Part shown: positions 23,433-30,807 of the stretch, one piece after another
Position numbering within the stretch: position 1 is the first letter of the stretch
How the letters are laid out: each line of letters opens with the position of its first letter
Source of the DNA: an uncultured Bacilli bacterium
Lineage (GTDB): Bacteria > Bacillota_I > Bacilli_A > RF39 > UBA660
Direction: 5' to 3'
Assembly (NCBI GenBank): GCA_947589105.1
Contig: CANQBL010000009.1
Coordinates: 1-32,076 of the forward strand
Length of the DNA: 32,076 bases
The notes under the pieces: generated by a model
What the model saw: the letters and a program-made list of their open reading frames with translations, nothing else
The model's database searches: none
Told to the model about the DNA's origin: nothing
Made by a program: the position numbers and the translations under genes

Positions 23433-23924
23433 ATGAAAAAGCAAAGTTTATTTATTGTTTTAATAGTGCTATGCATTATAACTATGGCAGTGGGATATTC
23501 TATTTTTAGGACAAATATTGAAGTAAGTGGTAAAACAGCAGAAGCGAAGGATCTTGAAGTTATTTTTACAAACGTTGGAGAAATAAAACAAGAGGGTTGT
23601 ACTTATGCAAAAGCTATAATATCTGAAAATAAGAAAAAAATTACTATAAGTGTTGAAATTTCTAACCAAAAAGGTTCTTTTGCAAATTTTCCAATTACTT
23701 TAAAAAACGTAGGATTAATACCTGCTAAACTTAGATCAATAAGACAAATTGGAACAAGTAATTTTCCTTTAGAAGTTAGATATACTGGAATTGGTGTTAC
23801 TGATTTAGTATTAAATCCTGGGGATGAGCAAGAATTTAATGTTATAGTTTCTTTAAATGATAATACAATCCCTGATAAGGATTCTTATAAATTTTATATA
23901 GATTTTGATTATATACAAGGTTAA
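23433..23924 (+). CDS. TasA/SipW-type exported surface protein 4
   Basis: This 163-aa precursor has a signal region ending MAVGYSIFRTNIEVSGKTAE, then AKDLEVIF, the same pattern as proteins 1-3 but with Arg in place of Ser after the F. The mature domain has FPITLKNVGLIPAKLRSIRQ and GDEQEFNVIVSLND, the same fold as proteins 1 and 2. It is cotranscribed with the downstream membrane protein (12-nt gap). Its position after the signal peptidase supports processing by that enzyme. Confidence 0.75.
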   Translation: MKKQSLFIVLIVLCIITMAVGYSIFRTNIEVSGKTAEAKDLEVIFTNVGEIKQEGCTYAKAIISENKKKITISVEISNQKGSFANFPITLKNVGLIPAKLRSIRQIGTSNFPLEVRYTGIGVTDLVLNPGDEQEFNVIVSLNDNTIPDKDSYKFYIDFDYIQG

Positions 23925-23936
23925 GGAGGTATTATA

Positions 23937-25043
23937 ATGAATAAACTAAAGTTAAATGATAAACTAAAGTTAAATAAAATAGACCCCAAAAAAGTAATTA
24001 TATCTTGTCTTTTAGTTATTGCATTGGTTATTCAGTTTGCTTTTTTAAGCTATTTGTTTAAAGCACTTATTCCAAACGAAAATAAAAAAGAAGAAAATGT
24101 AATAATGAGTTATAATCAAGGTGGGAATTTTGATTATAAGGTATTTTTAATACCTAATGAGTTTATTAAAGAACAGTATTTGGGACCTAATGAGGCTTAT
24201 ATATTAAATTTAATTGATCATATTCAGATAAATTCGTTATATAATTTTTCTGCTACTGAAAAAACTAGCGTGACTGGAACTAATAAAGTTACTGCAAAAT
24301 TAGTTGTATATTATAGGGAATCTAGCGATAAGACTGCTAATCCAGAAATTTTGAAAAAAGAAGACGTATTAGAGGAAAAAGTTGTTAATTTTAATGATAA
24401 GACTTATAGTACTATTAGTACGTATGATATATATTTAACAGAATATTTAAAGACTTTAAAAGAGTTTCAAAGCCAAGTTAAAATATCAGTTGAGGGTTAT
24501 TTAGAAATTAATTCCGAAACTAAATTTAATGGTTTAGTTGGAGGAGCAGCATATAATGATAAATATACAAATACTTTAAAAATACCACTTAGTTCATCTG
24601 TTATTAAAATTGAAAATTCAAGATCAAATCAAAAAACTAATAAAGTATATGAAGGAGATCTTGTAAAAACAAATAAAACAGTAATGAGTTTTATAGTAAT
24701 AGCAAACATAATAGTATTTATTATTATTTGCGTTCTACTAAAAAAATTATTTATGTTTACTAACAAATCAGAGTATGATAGATTCTTAGAGAAAATACTT
24801 AAAAATTATGATGATATTATAGTTAATACTTCTTCTATTATAGAAGTAGAAAAATACAAATTAGTAGAAATAAATGAGTTTAAGGAGATTCTTAACTTAT
24901 CAAGAGAGCTTTTATTACCAATTATGAATTATGAAATAGAAAAAGGAAGGGAAACTTGGTTTTACGTTATAAAAGATGATATTTTATATAGGTTTATAAT
25001 TTCAGAAGACACAATAAAGGCAACAAAAAAACATGAAGAATAA
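23937..25043 (+). CDS. DUF5305-like bitopic membrane protein of the matrix cluster
   Basis: The 368-aa protein has two membrane spans (about 20-42 and 248-268) bracketing an external domain of about 200 residues with YNQGGNFDYKVFLIPNEF and FSATEKTSVTGTNKVTAKLV, and a cytoplasmic C-terminal tail of about 100 residues. This layout and the Y-x-v-x-L-x-P-N start of the external domain match DUF5305 proteins, which are often found next to SipW-type signal peptidases. It may assist assembly or anchoring of the exported proteins. The N-terminus has a short direct repeat (LKLNDKLKLN). Strong start AAGGAGG; terminator directly after the stop. Confidence 0.75.
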   Translation: MNKLKLNDKLKLNKIDPKKVIISCLLVIALVIQFAFLSYLFKALIPNENKKEENVIMSYNQGGNFDYKVFLIPNEFIKEQYLGPNEAYILNLIDHIQINSLYNFSATEKTSVTGTNKVTAKLVVYYRESSDKTANPEILKKEDVLEEKVVNFNDKTYSTISTYDIYLTEYLKTLKEFQSQVKISVEGYLEINSETKFNGLVGGAAYNDKYTNTLKIPLSSSVIKIENSRSNQKTNKVYEGDLVKTNKTVMSFIVIANIIVFIIICVLLKKLFMFTNKSEYDRFLEKILKNYDDIIVNTSSIIEVEKYKLVEINEFKEILNLSRELLLPIMNYEIEKGRETWFYVIKDDILYRFIISEDTIKATKKHEE

Positions 25044-25072
25044 AAGAAGAAAATTAATTTTTTCTTCTTTTT
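25042..25072 (+). terminator. Terminator of the matrix cluster
   Basis: AAAAGAAGAAAA and TTTTCTTCTTTT pair over about 11 bp with a short AT loop, beginning within the stop codon. Confidence 0.8.
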
Positions 25073-25139
25073 GTTTAAATAGTAATTAAAAAGATCGATT
25101 ATGGTAAGTAATATAAATCTTATTAATGTTATAAAATTC

Positions 25140-25168
25140 TTGTTTTTGTTAAAAAAAAGTATTATAAT
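25140..25168 (+). promoter_or_regulatory. tRNA operon promoter
   Basis: TTGTTT (25140-25145), 17 nt and TATAAT (25163-25168), 12 nt before the first tRNA. Confidence 0.75.
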
Positions 25169-25180
25169 TAAATAGCAAAT

Positions 25181-25255
25181 TGCCCTGTAGCCAAGTGGTA
25201 AGGCATCGGACTCTGACCCCGACATGCACTGGTTCGAATCCAGTCAGGGCAACCA
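25181..25255 (+). tRNA. tRNA-Gln (anticodon CUG)
   Basis: A full cloverleaf can be drawn. Acceptor TGCCCTG/CAGGGCA, D arm GCC…GGC, anticodon loop CTCTGAC with CTG at 25213-25215, T arm ACTGG-TTCGAAT-CCAGT, discriminator A and encoded CCA. The anticodon stem TCGGA/CCCGA has an A·C mismatch next to the loop. CUG reads only CAG, a rare Gln codon in such AT-rich DNA, so a UUG isoacceptor must exist elsewhere. Confidence 0.93.
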
Positions 25256-25265
25256 ATAATAATAT

Positions 25266-25342
25266 GGCTCGTTGGTGAAGGGGTTTAACACATCGCCCTC
25301 TCAAGGCGACATTCACGAGTTCAAATCTCGTACGAGTCACCA
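25266..25342 (+). tRNA. tRNA-Glu (anticodon CUC)
   Basis: Acceptor GGCTCGT/ACGAGTC (one G·U), anticodon stem TCGCC/GGCGA with loop CTCTCAA and CTC at 25300-25302, T arm ACGAG-TTCAAAT-CTCGT, discriminator A and encoded CCA. It is 10 nt after tRNA-Gln on the same transcript. CUC reads GAG, the minor Glu codon here. Confidence 0.93.
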
Positions 25343-25352
25343 ATTTGATAAT

Positions 25353-25382
25353 AACTAGATTAAGAGTCTAGTTTTATTTTTA
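25353..25382 (+). terminator. Terminator of the tRNA operon
   Basis: AACTAGA (25353-25359) and TCTAGTT (25367-25373) pair over 7 bp with a 7-nt loop, then T-rich DNA. The csaA-like gene starts just after it and may be reached by read-through. Confidence 0.75.
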
Positions 25383-25395
25383 TAGTGGAGGTATT

Positions 25396-25725
25396 ATGAT
25401 AAGTTTTGAAAATTTTGCTAAATTAGACATAAGGGTTGGTACAATAATTGATGCATGTGTGTTTGATAAAGCAATTAAACCAGCTTATAAACTTAAAATT
25501 GATTTTGGTAATAAAATAGGTATTAAGTATTCTTCTGCCCAAATTACTGATAAGTATTGTGTTAATGAATTAATTGGAAAGCAAATTGTTGCGGTTGTTA
25601 ATTTTCCTCCAAAACAAATATCTAATTTTATGTCTGAGGTTTTAGTATTAGGAACTTATAGTGATAATAAGGTAGTTTTAATTAAGCCTGATTTTCCAGT
25701 TGAAAATGGAGATAAGATTGGATAG
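25396..25725 (+). CDS. csaA: CsaA-like tRNA-binding OB-fold protein
   Basis: The 109-aa protein is a single EMAP-II/Arc1p-type tRNA-binding domain: FENFAKLDIRVGTIIDACVF at the start, GIKYSSAQIT in the middle, and GKQIVAVVNFPPKQISNFMS toward the end. This is the CsaA layout (usual length about 110). CsaA has been described as a secretion chaperone, but the fold binds tRNA, as in the C-terminus of methionyl-tRNA synthetase. Its position between two tRNA genes and a tRNA synthetase favours a tRNA role. Start behind GTGGAGG, 14 nt past the tRNA terminator; no separate promoter is obvious. Confidence 0.9.
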   Translation: MISFENFAKLDIRVGTIIDACVFDKAIKPAYKLKIDFGNKIGIKYSSAQITDKYCVNELIGKQIVAVVNFPPKQISNFMSEVLVLGTYSDNKVVLIKPDFPVENGDKIG

Positions 25726-25742
25726 ATTTTAGTAATTTAATT

Positions 25743-25751
25743 TGTTATAAT
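25743..25751 (+). promoter_or_regulatory. Extended -10 element TGTTATAAT for gltX
   Basis: TG-T-TATAAT lies 27 nt before the gltX start codon, in the short gap after csaA. Confidence 0.6.
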
Positions 25752-25778
25752 TAAATTGTTAAGAAAGGAATTGATTTT

Positions 25779-27440
25779 ATGACTAACAAAGATTTAGCAA
25801 ATTTAATATTTCCTGATGTAAATAAAACAATTGAAGATTACGAAAAAATGTATCCTAAAAGAAATTTAAAAGAAGGAGCAGTAGTAACACGTTTTGCACC
25901 TAGCCCTACTGGGTTTGTTCATATAGGACATGTTTTTTCATCTTTTGTTGCAAATAAAGTTGCAAAAGATACTAACGGGGTATTTTATTTAAGAATAGAG
26001 GATACTGATCAAGAAAGAATTGTAGATGGTGCAATTACCAATATTTTAAAAGATTTAAAAGATTATGATATAACCTTTGATGAGGGTATGATAAGTGAAA
26101 CTGAGGAAAAAGGTAATTATGGACCATACTTACAAAGTAAAAGAAAGGAAATCTATCATACCTTTATTAAGTATTTTCTTGAAAACGGAATGGCTTATCC
26201 TTGCTTTTGTTCTAAAGAAGAGTTAGAAGAAATAAGAAATGCACAAGAAAAAAGAAAAGATAGAATAGGTTATTATGGAAGATATGCAAAATATAGAAGA
26301 AATTCTATAGAAGATGCTTATAATAGAATTAAAAATGGTGAAAAATTTGTTATTAGACTAAAATCTCCGGGAGATTTCGCAAAAAAAGTTACTGTTAAGG
26401 ATTTAGTAAAGGGAAACATTACGTTTCCAGAAAATGATATGGATATTGTTATAATGAAACAAGATGGGCTTCCAACTTATCATTTCGCTCATTTAGTTGA
26501 TGATTATTTAATGCGTACTACTCACATAATAAGAAGTGATGAGTGGGTATCATCTCTTCCAGTTCATGTACAATTATTTCAAATGTTAGGAGTAAAACCT
26601 CCAAAATACGCACATTTATCTCCAATTATGAAGGATGATAATGGTACTAAAAGGAAACTTTCTAAAAGAAAAGATCCAGAATGTGCAATGCATTTTTATC
26701 ATAAAAAAGGCATTCCAACCGAGGCGGTTAAACTTTATTTAATGACACTTGCTAATACTAATTTTGAACAGTGGATGGATGCTAATAAAGATAAAACTAT
26801 AGATGATTTTGAGTTTAGTTTTAACAAGATAAGTAAATCAGGTGGTTTATTTGACATGGAAAAACTTAATAATATTTCAAAAAATTATTTATCTAGAATT
26901 ACAGCTGTAGAGTTTTACGATATGCTATTAAATTACACAAAAGAATATGATGTTGAATTTTTTGAACTTATTAGTAAATATAAAGATTTTACCATTGGAC
27001 TTTTGAACATAGAAAGACAACAAAAAAAACCTAGAAAAGATTATTCTTCTTTTAGTGAAGTAAGAGAACTTGTATGGTATATGTATGATGAATTATTTGA
27101 AAAACATGAGAAAAATTATGAGTTTACAAATATCTCTGATAAAGATGAAATAATTAAAATAATGAAAACTTATGTCGAAAAATATTATGACGAAAAAGAT
27201 GATCAACAAACTTGGTTTGAAAAGATTAAGGATTTATCAGAAGAGTTTGGTTATTCTAAAGAAGTTAAACAATATAAAGAAAATCCTGATAAATATAAAG
27301 GACATGTAGGAGATGTATCAATGGTTATAAGAGTTGCTCTTACTACTAAATCTATGACACCTAATCTTTATGACATAATGAAGTTATTTGGAAAACAAAG
27401 AATTATTAGAAGAATAGAAGAATTAAAAAGGAATATCTAA
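25779..27440 (+). CDS. gltX: Glutamyl-tRNA synthetase
   Basis: A class I aminoacyl-tRNA synthetase that charges tRNA-Glu (553 aa). HIGH is at 48-51 in FAPSPTGFVHIGHV, followed by YLRIEDTDQERIVDGA. The KMSKS-equivalent is KLSKR in GTKRKLSKRKDPE. The C-terminal anticodon-binding part ends GKQRIIRRIEELK. It is longer than the common 470-500-aa bacterial form, mainly through an N-terminal lead of about 35 residues and extra segments. Adjacent tRNA-Glu and tRNA-Gln genes suggest it may also charge tRNA-Gln with Glu for later amidation by GatCAB, but no gat genes or glnS are in view. Start behind AAGAAAGGA. Two terminators follow. Confidence 0.94.
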   Translation: MTNKDLANLIFPDVNKTIEDYEKMYPKRNLKEGAVVTRFAPSPTGFVHIGHVFSSFVANKVAKDTNGVFYLRIEDTDQERIVDGAITNILKDLKDYDITFDEGMISETEEKGNYGPYLQSKRKEIYHTFIKYFLENGMAYPCFCSKEELEEIRNAQEKRKDRIGYYGRYAKYRRNSIEDAYNRIKNGEKFVIRLKSPGDFAKKVTVKDLVKGNITFPENDMDIVIMKQDGLPTYHFAHLVDDYLMRTTHIIRSDEWVSSLPVHVQLFQMLGVKPPKYAHLSPIMKDDNGTKRKLSKRKDPECAMHFYHKKGIPTEAVKLYLMTLANTNFEQWMDANKDKTIDDFEFSFNKISKSGGLFDMEKLNNISKNYLSRITAVEFYDMLLNYTKEYDVEFFELISKYKDFTIGLLNIERQQKKPRKDYSSFSEVRELVWYMYDELFEKHEKNYEFTNISDKDEIIKIMKTYVEKYYDEKDDQQTWFEKIKDLSEEFGYSKEVKQYKENPDKYKGHVGDVSMVIRVALTTKSMTPNLYDIMKLFGKQRIIRRIEELKRNI

Positions 27441-27446
27441 TCTTTT

Positions 27447-27479
27447 TGAAATCATTTAAAAATATAAAAATGATTTTTT
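27447..27479 (+). terminator. First terminator after gltX
   Basis: AAATCATTT (27449-27457) and AAATGATTT (27468-27476) form a stem followed by T residues. Confidence 0.75.
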
Positions 27480-27513
27480 GAAAAAAGAAAAAAACTAAAA
27501 ACGAAAAACAAGA

Positions 27514-27542
27514 AGATAATTCTTGTTTTTTTGTGAAAATAA
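27514..27542 (+). terminator. Second terminator after gltX
   Basis: AAAAACAAGAA (27514-27524) and TTCTTGTTTTT (27530-27540) pair over 11 bp. It is stronger than the first and 35 bp downstream, so it is a back-up stop or the end of a short RNA. Confidence 0.78.
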
Positions 27543-27618
27543 GTATATAAAAAAGAATTATTGTAATTTGTAATAGTAAATAATAAGTGATAGTATTTAG
27601 TAAAAAGGAGGAATTTTA

Positions 27619-27738
27619 ATGATAAAACAAGAAATAAAAGTAATCCTAATGAAATATGATAGAGCTTTTAAAATTATAATAAGTAATATAACAAAATTAA
27701 CCTTAAAAAAATTAGAAAGACTAAATTATGAAAATTAA
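27619..27738 (+). CDS. 39-aa basic leader-like protein overlapping the helicase start
   Basis: The peptide begins MIKQEIKVILMKYDRAFKII and ends TKLTLKKLERLNYEN. It has a perfect AAAGGAGG ribosome site, whereas the helicase gene has none of note. Its stop at 27736-27738 lies 11 nt inside the helicase gene, in another frame, which is the usual layout for translational coupling. The sequence is an amphipathic Lys-rich helix. No family was recognised; it could be a regulatory leader rather than a functional protein. Confidence 0.65.
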   Translation: MIKQEIKVILMKYDRAFKIIISNITKLTLKKLERLNYEN

Positions 27739-29101
27739 AAAGAAGTATTTATCTTCTTTTTTTTGCAATATTAATGGTGTTTGTTTGGATAAAAATCAAA
27801 TAAAAATAGTTACTTCTAAAAGAAAAAACATACTAGTTTTAGCGGGAGCTGGTTGTGGTAAAACTCTAACTATTGTATCAAAAATAAAATATTTAATAAA
27901 AGTTGTTAATGTTGATCCTAAGGACATAGTTTGTATATCTTTTACTAATGATGCTGTTAATAAATTAAAATCTGATTTAAATGAAAATAAAGTAGATGTT
28001 ATGACATTTCATAAACTAGCTTTAAAAATACTGGGTAAGAAAAGGGAAGTTTTAACGGAGAATATGTTAATTAATATAATAGAAAATTCATTTTGTAATG
28101 ATGTTTTATTTGGACTTTATAATATTAATAAAGAAGATATGTATTTGTTGGTACAAACTTTTATTAATTTATTTAAATCTAAAAATTATAAACTAGATAA
28201 ATTTTATGAATTTATTAATAAGGCAGATTCTAAAGATAAATTATTATTAAAGGAAATAATGAAGTGTTATATATGTTATGAATCTTATTTGAATAAAGAA
28301 AATCTAATGGATTTTAATGATATGATAAATTTAGCTACTGAAAAATTAGAAACATCAAGTATTAGATATAAATACATAATAATAGATGAATGGCAGGATA
28401 CTTCTATATCTAAGTTGAGATTAATAAGAAAATTACAAGAATTATCATATGCAAAAGTTTTTGCAGTAGGTGATGATTTTCAATCTATATATAGATTTAC
28501 TGGATCAAATATAAATGTAATTACAAGGTTTAGACACTATTTTTTATTTGCAAAAATATTTAAATTAAATATAACTTATAGAAATTCTAAAGAGCTTGTA
28601 AAAGTTGCAGGTAAATTTATAATGAAAAATAAATTTCAAGTAAAAAAGAAAATAAAATCCACATTTAATTTAAAAAATCCTATTGAAATAATATATTATA
28701 ATAATTTACAAAATTCTATTGATAATATATTAAAAAACGAAGATATAGATGATTTGCTTATATTATCAAGAAATAATAAAGATTTAGATACTATAAAAAT
28801 AAATAAAGATATTTGTTATAGAAAAATGAGTGTTCATAAATCAAAGGGTTTACAATCAAATTATGTATTTGTAATTAATGTAAATAATAATAAAAATGGG
28901 TTTCCAAATAAATATACAAATAATAATATATTAAAATATGTTAATAATTATAAAGAATACTACCCTTATGAAGAGGAAAGAAGATTATTTTATGTAGCTC
29001 TTACTAGGTGTATTAAGAAGGTATATTTATTTGTTCCTAAAAATAATCCTTCTATTTTTATAAATGAAATCAAAAAATATAAAAATGTAATTAAAAGATA
29101 A
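27728..29101 (+). CDS. Compact UvrD/Rep-type (SF1A) DNA helicase
   Basis: The 457-aa protein has the full set of SF1A motifs: Walker A AGAGCGKT (39-46), ISFTNDAVNKL (Ia), IIIDEWQDTS (II, with Trp where DEYQD is usual), VGDDFQSIYRFTGSN (III), ITYRNS (IV), MSVHKSKGLQ (V) and RRLFYVALTRC (VI). UvrD, PcrA and Rep have 650-750 aa, so the inserted 1B/2B subdomains are mostly missing. The protein should hydrolyse ATP and move on DNA, but its pathway is unknown. Small helicases of this kind occur in defence systems and on mobile elements as well as in repair. It follows a 39-aa coupled ORF; no nuclease partner is visible nearby. Confidence 0.88.
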   Translation: MKIKKKYLSSFFCNINGVCLDKNQIKIVTSKRKNILVLAGAGCGKTLTIVSKIKYLIKVVNVDPKDIVCISFTNDAVNKLKSDLNENKVDVMTFHKLALKILGKKREVLTENMLINIIENSFCNDVLFGLYNINKEDMYLLVQTFINLFKSKNYKLDKFYEFINKADSKDKLLLKEIMKCYICYESYLNKENLMDFNDMINLATEKLETSSIRYKYIIIDEWQDTSISKLRLIRKLQELSYAKVFAVGDDFQSIYRFTGSNINVITRFRHYFLFAKIFKLNITYRNSKELVKVAGKFIMKNKFQVKKKIKSTFNLKNPIEIIYYNNLQNSIDNILKNEDIDDLLILSRNNKDLDTIKINKDICYRKMSVHKSKGLQSNYVFVINVNNNKNGFPNKYTNNNILKYVNNYKEYYPYEEERRLFYVALTRCIKKVYLFVPKNNPSIFINEIKKYKNVIKR

Positions 29102-29203
29102 TAAAAATTTAGTTATTTAAAGATATTTGTAATATAAAAATGATATTTAAAGATAATATATTAAAAAAATAAAAAAATATAGCAAAAATTTATTAATAAA
29201 ATA

Positions 29204-29231
29204 TTGTTTTAGGCCATATTTATGTTATAAT
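29204..29231 (+). promoter_or_regulatory. Promoter of the LRR surface protein, with TGTTATAAT
   Basis: TTGTTT (29204-29209), 16 nt and TATAAT (29226-29231), the latter preceded by TG-T. Among the TGTTATAAT sites it is the one with the best -35 box. Confidence 0.65.
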
Positions 29232-29266
29232 TTTGTTAGTATAAATAAGATAGAAAAGGAGTTATT

Positions 29267-30778
29267 ATGAAAAATAAAAAAGTGTTATTTATATCAATTG
29301 TAGCAATAATACTAGTGTTAATATTAGCAATATTTTTAACTCCAAATTTAATAAAGAGATTAAAAGCTAATATTTTTAGCACATCAAGTAATCAAAAAGA
29401 AGTTATAAATGATAATGCTGTAGATCAAATATGTGGTGCAGAAATTAATAATGAAAATTTTATTACTGTAAATGGTAACGTTGTTATTAATAAAGGTAAT
29501 GAGGGTGTAGCAACAATTAATATAAAAAGTGATAATCTTGTATTTACAAAAGAAATTAAAGTTAAATCTAACGAATTTTCTTCTTTTAATTATGTTTTAC
29601 CTCGAGGTAATTATACCTTAACCATAACTAAAGATGGTTATAAAACATATCAAGAACAAATATCTGAAAGTAAAGATCTTACGATTACTCTAGTAAGTAA
29701 TGATATGGGAAATCTATTATTTTCTAGTAGAACTTTTTTAAATACTTACTATGAGTATTATCAAGATGGTACTTTACATTTAAAAGCAATTGGTAGTCCA
29801 TATGATTATTTTTCTGAAGATAAAATGATTGATGAAAACTTTTTTTATAGTGCTTTAACAGATGTTTTAGTAAAAAGTATAACAAGTAAAGGTTTTTTAA
29901 TAGAATATTTTAATTCAGCTAAAGAAAATGATCTTGTTTTTCAATTTGTTTCGTTAGTCTTCCCAGGCTTCATACAAGATGCTGAAACTAAAAATCGATT
30001 AATTGAAATTAGTAATAAGATAAAAAATAATGAGTGTAATAATGAAAATTATTTAACGGATGAAAGTTGTATACTTTTTGATTCAACTGATATTAAAGAT
30101 GATAATTATTCTTTTGAAGTTTATAAAAATGTTTTAGATATTATTATTAATATTCCGCAGCAAACTAAGTTAATTATCGATGATGACGTAGTTGTATTAC
30201 CATTTCTTTCTTTTGTATCGGCAGATGAAGTTATTGTTAATAAAAATATTCTTTTTCTTAATGATTATACATTCATGTCTTCTAAAATAAAAACAATGAC
30301 TATTAATACGCCTTTATTTGGTGATTATGGAAGTTATTTTGCGAGTGCATCTAAAATAAATAATCTAATAATCGGTGAGGGTATTACTAATATACCATCT
30401 AATGCTTTTTCTGGATCAGAAATTGATAATGTTAGATTACCTAGCACACTTGAAGAAATTGGAACAAGTTCATTTGAAGATGCTAAATTAAATGGTATTG
30501 TATTACCAGATAGTGTAAAATATATTCGGGATAATGCTTTTAGTAATCTTGGTATTACAGATATTAAGTTACCTAATAGTTTAATTGAAATTGGTAGATA
30601 TGCTTTTTCTGATAATAAATTAACTAAAATAACTATACCTGAAAGAGTTGAAAAAATATGGGATTACGCATTTTATAATAACGCTATAAAAGAAGTTGAA
30701 ATAAAAGGGAATAGAACTAGATTTAACAATGATTGGTCACATATAGGCTTTCCTGAAAATTTAAAGCCTAGTGAATAA
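29267..30778 (+). CDS. Membrane-anchored surface protein with PEGA-like and BspA-type LRR regions
   Basis: The 503-aa protein has an N-terminal membrane anchor (about 5-25) followed by TPNLIKRLKAN. A PEGA-like segment (about 100-140; YVLPRGNYTLTITKDGYKTY) follows, then a central region of unknown fold. The C-terminal third is a BspA-type leucine-rich repeat array (about 365-485) with units such as GITNIPSNAFSGSEIDNVRL and DSVKYIRDNAFSNLGITDIK. BspA-like repeats mediate adhesion and binding in gut and oral bacteria. Two Cys residues near 260-275 may form a disulfide. No LPXTG sorting signal is seen, so the N-terminal span is the anchor. Start behind AAAAGGAG; probably an operon with the next gene. 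Confidence 0.83.
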   Translation: MKNKKVLFISIVAIILVLILAIFLTPNLIKRLKANIFSTSSNQKEVINDNAVDQICGAEINNENFITVNGNVVINKGNEGVATINIKSDNLVFTKEIKVKSNEFSSFNYVLPRGNYTLTITKDGYKTYQEQISESKDLTITLVSNDMGNLLFSSRTFLNTYYEYYQDGTLHLKAIGSPYDYFSEDKMIDENFFYSALTDVLVKSITSKGFLIEYFNSAKENDLVFQFVSLVFPGFIQDAETKNRLIEISNKIKNNECNNENYLTDESCILFDSTDIKDDNYSFEVYKNVLDIIINIPQQTKLIIDDDVVVLPFLSFVSADEVIVNKNILFLNDYTFMSSKIKTMTINTPLFGDYGSYFASASKINNLIIGEGITNIPSNAFSGSEIDNVRLPSTLEEIGTSSFEDAKLNGIVLPDSVKYIRDNAFSNLGITDIKLPNSLIEIGRYAFSDNKLTKITIPERVEKIWDYAFYNNAIKEVEIKGNRTRFNNDWSHIGFPENLKPSE

Positions 30779-30807
30779 AAATATATTATTATAACGGAGG
30801 AGTAATT

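Noticed and set aside
25149-25343. Minus-strand reading frame across the tRNA genes
   Set aside because: It is the reverse complement of two well-formed tRNAs and has no ribosome site.
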